Assembly (NCBI GenBank): GCA_030765065.1
Contig: CM060989.1
Coordinates: forward strand, 62,386,001 to 62,450,000
Reading direction: 5' to 3'
Length of the DNA stretch: 64,000 bases
Origin: Deroplatys truncata
Taxonomy: Eukaryota; Arthropoda; Insecta; Mantodea; Mantidae
A model generated the notes under the pieces. It was given only the letters and a program-made list of their open reading frames with translations, had not been told where the DNA came from and did no database searches. A program made the position numbers and the translations under genes. Within the stretch, counting starts at the first letter, position 1. The number at the start of each line of letters is the position of its first letter. Shown piece after piece: positions 1 through 11,279 of this stretch.

Positions 1-221
1 TCCGTTACTGAAGGTTCGAATTCTTCAATACTTATTCTTAAGTCCAATCGGTTTACTTGCTTCTCGCGATTACACGGAAAGAGAATGTAGCTATTTTTGA
101 TAGGTTTAGTTGGATTAAATGTAGTAGATAGAAAAATAAGCTTTAGTAAGAATGGTTTGTAAACGCACTTAATAATGTAGAGGGTAGAGAAAGTCATGTG
201 AATGTATCACATCCGACTTTT
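1..221 (-). repeat. Family B (Helentron-like) 5' end fragment
   Basis: This is the left-truncated 5' portion of an older family B copy. It reads toward its 5' terminus at the right, where gagggtagagaaagtcatgtg and cacatccga correspond to the subterminal motif and start seen in other B copies (compare 4131-4345 and 7487-7566). The block agatagaaaaataagcttt is shared with those copies. The remainder lies outside the window. Confidence 0.7.
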
Positions 222-628
222 TACTTCAGGGTTTTTATACACATTATAATACACATTACAGATTTCTATAACAATGGCAGATGAATTCAGATTTGAAAAA
301 TTCAGTCAAATACGTGTTCGGGTATCTCGTCACGGTAGCACAGGTGTAGTGCAACTTCACGAAAAGACGAAGATTCGTGGATTTGTATTTCTCAAACCTG
401 AATAAACCGAAATAACAATTAACAGATACACTTTTTATTAAAATGTATAAAACTTAATTGCATAAGTTTATCAAAATATTTGTACAGTCTTAAATACCCT
501 ATATGACTCAAAGATATTAATTCGACTTAGGGAGTTAATGCAGGCTTTACAAAATACGAGGATTGTATGGAGTATTTTAACACGGATTAATACCATAATG
601 CTTTTTTAATTGGCACATATGAAAAAAT
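222..628. other. Unassigned spacer
   Basis: This is AT-rich sequence between a family B end and a family A start. I see no ORF with recognisable motifs, no tRNA-like boxes and no match to the other repeats of the window. Confidence 0.4.
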
Positions 629-1329
629 CTGATGTGTTACACTCACATAACTTTCTCTACTCTTGCACAAACATTTGCAGACTCTCTCTTATTGCTAATT
701 TTCTTGTAGATGTAAGGGGAATATATATTTACAAGGGCAAGGCTCTTATACAGTAGCCTTCAAGCACATACATATCTCTTAATAGCTGGTTGCTAGGTGC
801 AGCACCATTCCCTTTCCCACAGATTAATACTCTTTGCATATCCAAGACAAAAAAATGAACAAAGAATTCCCATTTGAGAAAATAAGCATTGAAAAATTTA
901 AGGGAATAACAAGCAATATCTCGAAAATGGTTCACTCAACAAAAAAAAATGTATATGACATAAATTGTGTATTTTAACGCGATCTACATTTTTTGTGTAG
1001 TAAAATTTTGCCTATCTCTTATGGTTTACCAGTTATGCAAAAGCCGTTCACAATGAAGAATACTTTTGGAGACATTCCCAGAAAATTCAAGATATACATT
1101 TCATTTGTCATGAAAATATCTTAAACATATGATTCTTTAATCAAAATCGTTAGAGCCAATTGAGAAAATTAAAATTTTTAAAAAATGTTCCTTGTAAAGG
1201 GTAATCTGGGGTGGGGGGATTTTGTTGAAAACTTCGTGTCGCATCTCTGGAAGATACTGAACCTAAATACCAAGTTTAGTGGTTATCCGACTATTCGTTT
1301 CTGAGCTATGCTGTTCACAGACGCGCGCG

Positions 1330-1388
<59 letters not shown>

Positions 1389-1523
1389 ACAGGTTTCTAA
1401 AAGTGCTTTTTTTGGATTCAGGGGGTCTCAAAACATATATTTCCGGTGAAATCTCGGTATCGAATTTTTTGGGTGGAATACAATACTTCCCCTACTTACT
1501 ATACGTAGTAGAGAAAGTAAAAA
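629..1523 (+). mobile_element. Family A Helentron-like element, complete
   Basis: The copy starts at TCTGATGTGTTAC after an A-run. It carries the 12-bp subterminal motif about 25 bases in, slightly mutated (aactttctctact), and ends with the 3' hairpin (ctacttactatacgtagtag) followed by agaaagtaaaaa. It belongs to a variant subfamily with a gcaccattccctttcccacag block, shared with the copies at 8592-8870 and 62728-63619. Its central microsatellite is greatly expanded. No coding capacity is present, which is typical of a non-autonomous element. The Helentron assignment rests on structure only. Confidence 0.85.
1321..1386. repeat. Compound microsatellite (CG)n(CA)n inside family A
   Basis: About nine CG units are followed by about 24 CA units, located exactly where other family A copies carry a short GT/CA tract. 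This makes it an expansion of the element's own seed repeat. Confidence 0.95.
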
Positions 1524-1548
1524 TAAATTAATAAATTAATTTAAAAAA

Positions 1549-2200
1549 TCTTATGTGTTATATTCACATGACTTATCTACCCTTCACGCTTATTGGTGGT
1601 TATATAAATTATTCTTACGAAAGCTTATTTTGGTATCTACTTCATTTTAATCGAGATAAACGTTTCAGGAAATAGTTGCATTATACATTTCATTATAGAT
1701 ACAAAGGGAATACAGGCAGCCAAATGTTTCAGAACTGGTCGCTATATCCTGGTCTTAAAATTCCATACGCTTTCTATGAAATCGCGAGAAGCAACTGAAA
1801 ATCGATAGGACTGATTAATGATAAGTATTGAACAATTCGAACCATTAATAACGGATATCTCGGAAATGGCTGATGCAAAAAAAAAAATTATTTGAAATAA
1901 ATTTGTGATTTATTTATTGTTTAGTACGTTTTCGCTATCGCTTATCGTCTACCAGTTATACAGGATTATATAAATTTCCTTCGGAATGAAGAGCATTTAA
2001 CAAGCTGTTCCCAGAAAATTCAAGATAAAGATTTTATTTGTAATGTAAATATCTTTAATATATGGCATTTTAATAAAAATACTTTTAAGCCACGTTTCAG
2101 AAAATAGAAAGGTTACAAAAATGTTTCATGGAAAGCGTAGTTTGGAATCGGGGGATTTCTTGAAAATTTTCATGTGGTATCTTTGGAAGGTGCTGAGCAC

Positions 2201-2242
<42 letters not shown>

Positions 2243-2260
2243 GCACACACTGCAATAGGT
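1549..2260 (+). mobile_element. Family B copy, 3'-truncated at a microsatellite
   Basis: It starts at TCTTATGTGTTATATTCACATG just downstream of a family A copy. It carries B-specific blocks: cttacgaaagcttatttt, the atcgcgagaagcaactgaaaatcgata block, and ggatatctcggaaatggctgatg. Homology ends in a (CT)n(CA)n tract at 2200-2250, and the expected conserved 3' block and hairpin are missing. Confidence 0.75.
2200..2250. repeat. (CT)n(CA)n microsatellite
   Basis: About 11 CT units run directly into about 10 CA units plus a short CA-rich tail. It lies at the position of the internal microsatellite of the family B copy. Confidence 0.95.
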
Positions 2261-3284
2261 AGCTACTATGTACATGGTGGAGAAACCAAAATCGACTTCC
2301 TACGAAGCTCACCTATCGTTTAAGTAACGAATAGTACTGGAAACAGTTGCCGCTGGAAATCTAAAGACCACACAAGAAACAATGTCATTCATTATGCATA
2401 GCTTGCTGAAGGAGGTAATGGCTATGTTGACCGCAAAATACCGTAAATATTCTGAATTTAGAATAACAAGGAGTTTTAAATTTTGTGTGCTTCTTTCACG
2501 AGTAATATACTATAAGTGAACAGCAAGTAAGTTTGTAAATGTAATGCGTTAAAGTTCTGTAAAATACATACTTTTCAACGCAAAAATATGCAACATTATG
2601 TTACAAAGTTACTCTGCTGCGGTGGACTTTTTTATTCCATTCCTTCAAAACTAAGTTTTTTGTTCTAAAAACAGGAATCGATAATTATTTATGCAACTGG
2701 TGGCATGTGAACATCATTACCGCTCCAATAAGTTTTGCAACAACGAAGCATAAGCCGAGTTCTGTAATTATATGAGCGCGGTTATTTTCCCACCCTACTA
2801 GTTGCATACAGTATTTTATCCACGACCATTACTTGTTTTATCTGCGTTCATGATACGATTATTGATTTATAAACAAGAACATAATCATTCAATAAACACC
2901 GAGAATTTCTGTTTAAATGTAAAGCAAAGCCTAGTTAATATTATTCTGTTGATCACAGTAAAGTGGGCCTAGAAACAAAAGAACTACGTAAGGATATTAA
3001 TGGAACGGAATAGATTAAATTCAATCAAGAAAACTCGGCTGAATCGTTCTGAATAATGAGTGAAGATCAGCTACTGAAGTAACTACTTTGACAGCTTTTA
3101 CATCGCTTTTGTTAAGTAAATAGAGGATAAAGTATGAAGTGGCGTATCAGGGCCATGTCAATTGCTAATGTGAAGTTAAGAGAGCAAGTAATATTGTGCT
3201 TGAGAAGGCTTTGCTTGCATATTTAGAGATTTTATATCACAATCTCACAAACATTATTTTATTGTAAGGAATATGTTCTAAACG
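2261..3284. other. Unassigned AT-rich region
   Basis: There is about 1 kb with no ORF showing recognisable protein motifs and no inverted-repeat termini. I recognise nothing here beyond ordinary non-coding sequence. Confidence 0.4.
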
Positions 3285-3285
3285 C

Positions 3286-3332
<47 letters not shown>
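3285..3332. repeat. (AAT)n microsatellite
   Basis: About 16 uninterrupted AAT units lie immediately before the 3' end of the following family A copy. Similar AAT/ATT tracts occur at 9605-9664 and 40857-40896. Confidence 0.95.
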
Positions 3333-3334
<2 letters not shown>

Positions 3335-3341
3335 GATTTTT

Positions 3342-3485
3342 TTACTTTCTATACTACGTATAGTAAGTAGGGGAAGTATTGTATTCCACCCAAAAATTCG
3401 ATGCCCAGATTTCACCGGAAATATATATTTTGAGACCCCCTGAATCCAAAAAAAGCATTTTTGGAAGCATGTCCGGCTGTGTGTT

Positions 3486-3523
<38 letters not shown>

Positions 3524-4127
3524 CAGCATAACTCAGAAACGAACAGTCAGATAAACACCAAAGTTGGTATTTAGGTTCAGTATCTTCCAGAGATGCGACA
3601 CGAAAGTTTGCAAGAAAATCCCCCACCCCAGATTACCCTTTACATGGAACATTTTTCGAAAATTTTAATTTTCTCAAAAATGGCTCTAATGGTTTTGATT
3701 AAAATATAACTGGTTTTGCATAACTGGTAAACCATAAGACATAGACAAAATTTTACTACACAAAAAATGTAGATCGCGTTAAAATACACAATTTGCGTCA
3801 TTACATTTTTTTTTTTGGGTGAACCATTTTCGAGATATTGCTTGTTATTCCCTTAGATTTTCCAATACTTAGACTTTTTCTCAAATTCGTTATTCATTTT
3901 TTTTGTCCTGGTAATGCAAAGAGAATGGAATACTCCACATAGCAACCAGCTCTTAAAATATTTAAGACTATAGCTTAAAGCCTAGCAATTCCCCTTGCAT
4001 CTACAAGAAAATAGCAATAAGATTAACATCTCAATATCTCGACTAACATGAAGCATATGCAGAATAAGCGTTTGTAAAAATAGTTTGTACAAGAGTAGAG
4101 AAAGTCATGTGAGTGTAACACATCAGA
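3342..4127 (-). mobile_element. Family A Helentron-like element, complete
   Basis: In minus orientation the 3' hairpin end lies at the left (ctatactacgtatagtaagtagg) and the 5' end (catgtgagtgtaacacatcaga) at the right. The internal GT microsatellite spans about 3480-3521. Its right end touches a family B fragment, so the copy probably landed in or next to that older element. Confidence 0.85.
3480..3521. repeat. (GT)n microsatellite inside family A
   Basis: A tract of about 20 GT units with two early interruptions follows the conserved catgtccg block of the element. Confidence 0.95.
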
Positions 4128-4130
4128 TAT

Positions 4131-4345
4131 TTTTAAAGTCCTGTAGATATCGATTGCATGGAAGCAGTATAGAATTTTATATCGTCCAGTTCTTAAACAT
4201 TTGACTATCGATGTTCGCTTTGTACCTATAAAGTTTATCTCAATTAAAATGATTAGATAGAAAAATAAGCTTTCGTAAGGATAGTTTATATACCCACTAA
4301 TTAAAGATAGAGGGTAGAGAGTTATATGTATGTAACGCAATAGAT
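4131..4345 (-). repeat. Family B 5' fragment
   Basis: B-specific blocks are visible: ttgcatggaagcagtatagaattt, the tcttaaacatttgactatcg block, and agatagaaaaataagctttcg. The end gagggtagagagttat corresponds to the subterminal motif. The 3' half is absent, either lost or removed by the adjacent family A insertion. Confidence 0.7.
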
Positions 4346-5180
4346 ATTGTTTCTGCTAAATAGACGTGGTTCTATTTGACTTCGTATATTTTCTTACCTG
4401 TGGTAAATGCTCTTCTTGTACAGGAAAGAAGTAGTTCTGTCAGAATTTTAAAAACTAAACCACTGAAGCACTTTGTCACTCAGATAATTTAGTTGTCGAC
4501 ATTACCACAATATAACTAATATGTTTACACACGTTGTTAAGGCCCGAAGTAATTTCACAGTGGAGGCCAACAAACCAAACAAAACACTACCACATACCGG
4601 TTAATCTAGCACCCGAACTAACTCTGAATGACTACAGACCACACTACCTCGACGTCTCGGCACAGGCTTCTCCGGGGGGTGGGGGGAAAGTCGAGAGGGG
4701 GCCATAGAGAATAAATAAAACCAGGGCTTCAAACACTCAAGCCAGAAAAATCCAACACTGGGGAAACGTGCGATGCTAGAAAGGTTTTTAAAAACCGAGA
4801 AATGTTTGTTATTTTAGCAGCATTTTCTTCGCTAATATTTTTAACTTTTTTTTTATCTGTCTGTTTAGTGGAAGTGGATTTCAGCTCCTCTAGCCCCTCC
4901 CCCAGCGTCTGTCCGCGCCGCCTCTCCATTATGTGTATGGTTTGTATTAAGTTAATTTGATGGCTCATATAGCGCACTCCTCTTCACGAATTTCACGGCA
5001 CATCCTTTGCTCGGCCAACACTTTTCTTAATCTAATGTTCCGACTGTCAACTTGGCTCAACCGGAACACAAATCCTGTCGCTTTGGAATCCACAACTGAT
5101 ACACCATCTGCTTATATGAACAAATGTCTCACGTTTAGCAGTTTAGAGTTTTCTGAGACATTAACGCTTTTGTTTTCTTT
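4346..5180. other. Unassigned region with a shared flank
   Basis: Bases 4352-4455 (taaatagacgtggttctatt, then tcttacctgtggtaaatg) resemble 7590-7690, which also follows a family B 5' end. The rest contains a G-rich stretch near 4674-4700 and no recognisable coding, RNA or repeat signal. Confidence 0.45.
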
Positions 5181-5906
5181 TTACTTTCTCTACTACGTAT
5201 AGTAAGTAGGGGAAGTATTGTATTCCACCCAAAAATTCGATACCGAGATTTCACCGGAAATATATGCTTTGAGGCCCCCTGAATCCAAAAACAAACCATT
5301 TTTGGAAACATGTCCGTGTGTGTGTGTGTGTGTGTGTGTCTGTGAACAGCATAACTCAGAAACGAACAGTCGGATAAACACCAAACTTGGTATTTAGCTT
5401 CAATATCTTCCAGAGATGCGACACGAAGGTTTTCAAGAAAATTCCCCCATCCCAGATTACCCTTTACATGGAACATTTTTCGAAAATTTTAATTTTCTCA
5501 ATAATGGCTCTAACGATTTTGATTAAAATATCATATCTTTAAGATATTTTTATGATAAATGAAATGTATATCTCGAATTTTCTGGGAATGTCTCCAAAAG
5601 TATTCTTCATTGTGAACGACTGTTGCATAACTGGTAAACCATAAGATATAGACAACATTTTACTACACAAAACATGTAGATCGCGTTAAAATACACAATT
5701 TATGTCATACATTTTTTTTTTGTTGAGTGACAACCAGCTCTTAAAATATTTGACTATCGCTTAAAACCTACCAATTCCCCTTGCATCTAGAAGAAAATTG
5801 GCAATAAGATTAACATCTCGATTAACATGAAGCATATGGAGAATAAGCGTTTGTAAAAATAGTTTGTACAAGAGTAGAGAAAGTCATGTGAGTGTAACAC
5901 ATCAGA
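5181..5906 (-). mobile_element. Family A Helentron-like element, internally shortened
   Basis: Both termini are present: ttactttctctactacgtat at the left and gtgtaacacatcaga at the right. The middle lacks roughly 100 bases between the ttgttgagtga and caaccagctctt blocks, explaining the shorter length. It contains a short GT tract near 5317-5340. Confidence 0.85.
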
Positions 5907-6195
5907 TTTTTAGAATAAGGTCCATCAGTTTGTATGTACCTTCAAAAGATGCGACATAAAGATTTTCAAAAAAATCCCCTAACCACAAATTTCCCTCTAA
6001 ATGGAGCATTTTTCGAAACGATTTTTATTAAAATGCCATATATTTAAGAGGTTTACAAGAGAAATAAAATTTACACCTTGAATTTTCTGGGAAAACGGAG
6101 CAATTTACGAGATATCCGTTGTTAATTGTTTGAATTTTCCAATACTTTGTCATTCATTTGAAATCTCCACAAAAACGGAGATTCATATTTTGACG

Positions 6196-6424
6196 CGTTT
6201 TTTAAGGTCCATTTATACCCCGCCTTTAACTGCGTTGGTCTTATCGGCGGCCTAAAGCAATGGTGTTAACTCGTATTCGTTGGGTTTTTACCATTAGATT
6301 CCACACACACATTCATACTTCTAGGCTTTGTGGAGGATAGGGATTATTCCCAAGCCGGGAATAGAACCCGTGACCCCTCACACAGTAGGCAGGTGCTCTA
6401 CCGAGTGAGCTACACAGCCAGCCT
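6196..6424 (-). mobile_element. tRNA-derived SINE (family 3)
   Basis: On the minus strand the head is tRNA-like. Box A is tgtagctcactcggtagagc, box B is gggttctattccc, and an anticodon-arm-like cctgcctactgtgtg lies between them. The body contains taggccgccgataagacc and ends inside the family B copy. A related head is at 19262-19345. Pol III box A/B organisation is standard for SINEs. An intact tRNA gene is unlikely because the 3' acceptor strand does not pair and sequence continues into a body. Confidence 0.75.
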
Positions 6425-6736
6425 TTGGGGCTTTTGAATAGCTCAGTGCCGTCTTCAGTTTCAACCATGAGACATGACATGGGCAAAAAGGAATAAAACG
6501 CCATCAACAAACGAAATGAATGTTCTGTACGAGGACCCAATCCCAATCCCTCGTATGAAATTCTCGCAATTGTATGGAAACAGTATGGAATTTTAAGGCC
6601 AGCTCATAGCATCCAGTTATTAAACATTTGACTGTCGCTGTTCCCTTTGTGTGTATAACGAAATATGTAATGTAGCTATTTCTGTAAAGACTTATCTCAA
6701 TTACAGTGAAAGAAATGGAAAATTAAGTGTTCGTAA

Positions 6737-7486
6737 ATAAATAAATAAATCGGTATCTTTATTGGTTTCAAATTATTGAAGTTATTACACAAGTATTTAG
6801 TGCATGGATCATTTACCGTACATGCATATTTAAGATACAAGGTATGGTGACAAAATAAACAACAGAAAAAGAAACCAAACAAAAAAGAACAAGAAAAAAT
6901 AAAATAGAGATAAATTACCTTTAAGCAACTGAACAAATTTGACATAGCTTCGCGCACTTTAGCCAAGAAATTGCCCATGTTATGCCGTTCCTCTGGTCAG
7001 CCAGTAGATCCCAACATGCCCATCTCTTTCTTAACGGACTTAAGAATTTTTCTTCGGGTTTAATTATTCGCCGGTTCTATCACTGAGCGCATTCCGCCAA
7101 AATATGTACCCAGTCCTCATCCAAATCAGAATGGGCAAATTCTCCTGCCAGAATCGTCAGTCATTTTCTGTGCCCGTCTAAACCATGCCATTCCTGATCT
7201 TTCCTTTCTTCCAAAGTTTAGTATATATGCCTCTTTACCCCAATTCAATTTTATTTCATTTGCTAGACTTAGAGAAGATTTAGTTTCACAATCCGATTCT
7301 ATTTCATGTTGGTTGATGTCTCTTAGTCTTCTTTTGACACCGTTCCATATGATTTTGTCATTTGTTTCAGCTCTTTGCCATACTGACCCCATTCCTATTC
7401 TCCTCAAATCCCTTTCCAAATCAGCTGCCCAAAACTTAGGAGACAGATTTTCTCGTTGGTATTTATAACACTTGGATCGTAGTAGC
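6737..7486 (-). mobile_element. Non-LTR retrotransposon 3' end with target duplication
   Basis: A 5'-truncated LINE lies on the minus strand. Its left end is a (ATTT)n-type 3' tail (taaataaataaataaat on the plus strand). The octamer gttcgtaa occurs at 6729-6736 and again at 7487-7494, flanking the insert as a target-site duplication. Joining the flanks restores the normal family B sequence there. The coding tail is described separately. The 3' UTR is about 250 bases. Confidence 0.8.
6960..7430 (-). pseudogene. LINE ORF2 C-terminal tail
   Basis: The frame opening near 7430 encodes a basic tail with ERDLRRIGMGSVWQRAE, a KKRLRDI-like segment, LNWGKEAYILNFGRKERSG and MAWFRRAQ, followed by a CPF...H...C region with DEDWVHILAECAQ. 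This is the pattern of the region downstream of reverse transcriptase in insect non-LTR elements, including the final Cys/His motif. Stop codons interrupt the Cys/His region, and the RT and endonuclease domains are missing through 5' truncation. The tail resembles that at 45185-46080 in style (GLAWFR/GMAWFR-type and CPxC motifs). The clade is not determined. Confidence 0.7.
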
Positions 7487-7566
7487 GTTCGTAAGAATAG
7501 TTTGAATGCCCATTAATAATAGATAGAGGGTAGAGAAAGTCATGAAAATGTAAGTCATCAGATTTT

Positions 7567-7718
7567 ACTCCCTTAATTTTGCATAGCTGCATAAATAGAC
7601 ATGGTTATATTTACTTTCGTATATATTCTTACCTGTGGTTAATGTTCTCTTGTAGACGAAAGAACAAGCTCTGTGAGACCTTTTCAATGTTTACTTTCTC
7701 AAAAATGCCTCTAAGTAT
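7567..7718. repeat. Flanking repeat shared with 4352-4455
   Basis: Bases 7590-7690 (taaatagacatggttatatt, ttcttacctgtggttaatg) are similar to the sequence that follows the family B end at 4345. This suggests either a longer ancient repeat or a duplicated insertion site. Confidence 0.5.
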
Positions 7719-8591
7719 TTTTAATTTCTCTACTACGTATAGTAAGTAGGGGAAGTATTGCATTCCACCCAAAAATTCGATACGGAGATTTCGCCGGAAA
7801 TACATGTTTTGAGACCTCCTGAATCCAAAAAAAGCATTTTTGGAAACATGTCCGTGTGTGTGTCTGTGTGTGTGTGTGTGTGTCTGTGTGTCTGTGTGTG
7901 TGTCTGTGAACAGCATAGCTCAAAAACTAACAGTCGGATAAACACCAAACTTGGTATTTACGTTCAGCATCTTCCAGAGATGCGACACGAAGATTTTCAA
8001 GAAAATACCCCCAACCCAGACTACCCTTACATGGAACATTTTTCGAAAATTTTAATTTTCTCAAAAATGGCTCTAACGATTTTGATGAAAATATCATATG
8101 TTTAAGATAATGTCATGAGAAATGAAATGTATATCTCGAAATTTCTGGGAATGTCTCCAAAAGTATTCTTCATTATGAACGACTTTTGCATAACTGATAA
8201 GAGATAGACAAAATTTTACTACACAAAAAATGTAGATCGCGTTAAAATACACAATTTATATCATATAGATTTTTTTTGTTGAGTGAACCGTTTTCGAGAT
8301 ATTGCTTGTTATTTCCTTAAATTTTCCAATACTTATACTTTTTGTCAAATTCGTTATTCATTTTTTTATGTCCTGGACATGCAAAGAGAATGGAATGCGC
8401 CGCATAGCAACCAGTGATAATATATTTGACTATCGCTTAAAAGCTACCATATTCCCCTTGCATCTACAAGAAAATTACAAATAAGATTGACATCTCGATA
8501 TCTCGATTAATATGAAGCATATGGAGAATAGGCGTTTGTAAAAATAGAGTGTACAAGAGTAGAGAAAGTCATGTGAGTGTAACACATCAGA
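7719..8591 (-). mobile_element. Family A Helentron-like element, complete
   Basis: The left end is tttctctactacgtatagtaag and the right end gtgagtgtaacacatcaga. The GT microsatellite at about 7853-7908 is interrupted by CT steps. It is very similar to the copy at 58516-59410, including the gcatagcaaccag and cttaaaagctaccatatt blocks, so these two are probably recent sisters. Confidence 0.87.
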
Positions 8592-8870
8592 TTTTTTTGT
8601 CTTGGATATGCAAAGAGTATTAATCTGTGGCAAAGGGAATGGTGCTGCACCTACCAACCAGCTATTAAAAGATATGTATGTGCTTAAAGGCTACTGTATT
8701 TCTATATTGCCCTTGTAAATATATATTCCCCTTACATCTACAAGAAACTTAGCAATAAGATAGAGTCTGCAAATGTTTATCTCGATTAACATGAAGCATA
8801 TGGAGAATAAGCGTTTGTAAAAATAGATTGTACAAGAGTAGAGAAAGTCATGTGAGTGTAACACATCAGA
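8592..8870 (-). repeat. Family A 5' half (variant subfamily)
   Basis: It begins in the tgtcttggatatgcaaagag block and runs to gtgtaacacatcaga. The ggtgctgcacctaccaacc block marks the same variant as 629-1523. It directly abuts the previous copy at a T-run, consistent with one copy having inserted into the other and the 3' half being lost. Confidence 0.75.
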
Positions 8871-9604
8871 TTTTTTATTAAAATAGATGTTTAAACCTAG
8901 CAACTACCAATCCTGAAAAAGACTAAATGCAGTGAAGGGTGGATGAAATGATTAATGGAACGAAGTGGAGGGACATAAAGTTCGGGGGATGAAAGGAACC
9001 ACCTGAAATGGGATATAACCCCCCCCCACACACACACATATTCAAATAGATATACAAATCAGTATTAAACAATAATTGCACATAATAATATAATTCACCA
9101 AGAAAGATGTTAGAAAATTTAAGAACCAAGAATTGTACAAAATCAGATTGTAACTTAGATAAGTAAGGGACGGGCGAGCTAGCTAATTCCAGGAAGAGCC
9201 CACCTTTCACCAGGCTAATGAGCAGGGAACTGTAAGCAATAAGGGTAAATAGAAAGAGACAGATATATTGAATCTTCTTCCGGACGCGTCACTGCGAAAT
9301 CTTTTGGAGCAGAATATTCTTATATATAATAAGGTAACGCGGTCTTGAGAACCAATTATCGTTACATTTTGAGGCGTGAAGGTGAGCGTCACTAGGCTTA
9401 GGTATAAAAAGGGGAAGAAAGCCCCAGATTTTCACTCTCATATAGAATCTCGTCGACACACAGTTACTCTCTGGACGACAAATGCACGTGTGTGCTTTGA
9501 GTGGGAAGGGTGTGCAGTTATATTAGGCTCCTAATTTACTAAATGGTGGGAATCGTTACAATGAGAAAAGCTAGCGACTGAAGCTGGTTATCGAGACCCA
9601 GGAG
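8871..9604. other. Unassigned region
   Basis: It contains a short C-run and CA tract near 9019-9038. No protein, RNA or repeat family is recognised. Confidence 0.4.
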
Positions 9605-9605
9605 A

Positions 9606-9664
<59 letters not shown>
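9605..9664. repeat. (AAT)n microsatellite
   Basis: About 20 uninterrupted AAT units, the longest trinucleotide tract of the window. Confidence 0.95.
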
Positions 9665-9665
<1 letters not shown>

Positions 9666-10720
9666 GGATCGAACATAGCGACGAAAATGTGCTGAATTCA
9701 TATTAGGAATGGGTTTTGTAGGAAAGACAGGAAAGCAAGTTTTGTTTCCTCGAAGCAGATGTATTTTACCTGCGATGGTCAACAACCTGCCTACCGGAAG
9801 TTTCGCCTTTGTATCTTGGCTCGGACAGGTCGTTTACAACGGTTTCAAAGCTTAGAAGGGTTAGGAAGTATATGTGCCTTATCTACGATCTAAGAGTATT
9901 CGTGGGAAGATTTTAAAACTCAAAATAAGCTGTAAGAAGCAGATGTGAAAGTTGTCAAGTGGGGGTAGCCAATAATAAAAATCATGAAACAAAATGATAG
10001 CCAATCAAAAGATCGCGTAGGCATCACATGATACGTTTGAACTTAAGACAGAACGAAACTTAAGAAAGGTGGGGGAAAATTCTAGGTTTAGCGAAAGGCG
10101 TGAAAGAGGAAATGAAACGCCCAGACTCATTCTGGTACAAACTTACCACGAGGACGGTCGACGAAACAAATTAGAAGAAAATAATCAGGAAATTTATAGT
10201 GTAAAAATGAAGTTATGAAATCTAGGCAATTCGAGGGCTAGTCGGAGAAACACATAAGTAGCGACTTCGAAAGTGATAAGAATATCAGTGGTTTCGACGA
10301 CGAAGGTGGCGGGTTGACCAGTTAGGAATCTTCGTAACCAAAATAAAGAAATAACTCAAACTTCGCCGGCAGTATTATTAATATCATCAAGGCAGTGTCA
10401 CCACCCCTGAAAACAAGAACCTCAGCTCTACCAAAAACAAATTCCAAATCCCTGCCATCCAACCAGCGAACCCGGGACTCTGAGTCCACTGAAGCAACTG
10501 CCAGGAACAACACAGATGTGTCAGAGGTCAGCGTCACGGCCCATAAGTATTTATTAGATAATAAACCACATTTTTAAGGGAAATGCAGTGTACTTTAATT
10601 TGCCTCACCTACAAAAACCCTGAGAGCCTTGAAATTAGTTAGCTAGGTAATGAATAGGAATGGAGAAAACAGCAGCCGAGAGCAGCAATAGCCGGAGATA
10701 AGGACACTGCAGCAGAGCGC
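9665..10720. other. Unassigned, low-repeat region
   Basis: About 1 kb does not match the other repeats here. Short open frames such as 10395-10577 show no recognisable motif, so I do not call a gene. This is one of the few candidate single-copy stretches. Confidence 0.4.
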
Positions 10721-10870
10721 ATCAACCAGAGGAACAACGTTTTCCCGCTACACACTCCAGCATTCGCCTAACGACCGGGAAAATCCCCGAAAAAACCATG
10801 ACTCTCCTGCCCCTCATTTCCTGTATCCATTTCATTTGCTTCAGAGTTGTAGGACCAGGCGACAGTGTTC
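10721..10870. repeat. SINE fragments
   Basis: The minus strand of 10755-10800 carries the SINE core (catggttttttcggggattt, then taggcgaatgctggag). Bases 10838-10860 (ttgcttcagagttgtagg) match the body of the SINE at 60640-61095 in plus orientation. The piece is a composite of at least two rearranged SINE parts. Confidence 0.5.
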
Positions 10871-10948
10871 GGGGGTTGCGGCTGAATCATGGCTATGCGT
10901 GGAAGTTTCTTCCTGACGTCATCCAGGGACCGCTCGGCTGGATAGCCG

Positions 10949-11229
10949 TCCTTCGCAGTGTAAAGGTACCATGCTAGCCTCTAGTTCCCGAGATCGCGGG
11001 GTCAACCCGGCGCAGGGCGATGGATTTTTTTTGGGCGTAAAAGTCCATAGCATATCTTCCTTCGGAAGGAAGTAAAGCCGTGTAGTTTTACGGTACTAAA
11101 AGAACCTCAAGCCTGATAAAGAGGCCTCTGAGCAAAATTACCAGGCTTTCACGCCCAAGATAGAATGTGAAGCCAAGGAGCACAACAGTTAAAGAGCGTC
11201 CATAAATAAAACGCAATTTAATGGGTATT
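10949..11229 (+). mobile_element. SINE family 5 copy
   Basis: It aligns over its length with the copies at 25912-26178 and 42021-43266. Shared landmarks are catgctagcctctag, the gagggcgatggattttt motif, a ccttcggaagga palindrome, aagcctgataaagaggcct, and the tail gttaaagagcgtccataaat. The tRNA-like box A/B head is degenerate (gtgtaaaggtaccatgc, ggggtcaacccgg). Confidence 0.8.
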
Positions 11230-11279
11230 TTTCGGTTGAATACCCGTCTCTGGATGCTCTCAGGCAGGCGCTCCTTCGG

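Larger units (their letters stand above)
5910..7566 (-). mobile_element. Family B copy interrupted by a SINE and a LINE
   Basis: The B sequence is visible in pieces: 5910-6195 (middle block with tgaattttctggg and atatccgttgttaattg), 6565-6736 (the gtatggaaacagtatgg block) and 7487-7566 (5' end with gagggtagagaaagtcatg and tcatcaga). The gaps hold a tRNA-headed SINE (6196-6424), about 140 bases of unknown sequence (6425-6564) and a LINE 3' end (6737-7486). The B copy is therefore older than both insertions. Confidence 0.7.

Noticed and set aside
629-1523. Family A as a TIR DNA transposon or a SINE
   Set aside because: The inverted motif is not at the true ends, no constant target duplication was found and there is no Pol III box A/B pair or poly(A)-type tail. 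The subterminal repeats and 3' hairpin fit a Helentron-like element better.
3278-3626. Open frames with His-Thr or Tyr repeats (also at 7629-7948, 5193-5476, 58498-58922)
   Set aside because: They are translations of the CA/GT and AAT microsatellites within or beside family A. The same family A frame (ENLRVASLEDTEPKYQVWCL) recurs in many copies but is not conserved as protein and has no start-to-stop consistency.
10322-10577. Opposed 60-71-codon frames
   Set aside because: There is no recognisable motif, and I cannot support a gene from length alone.
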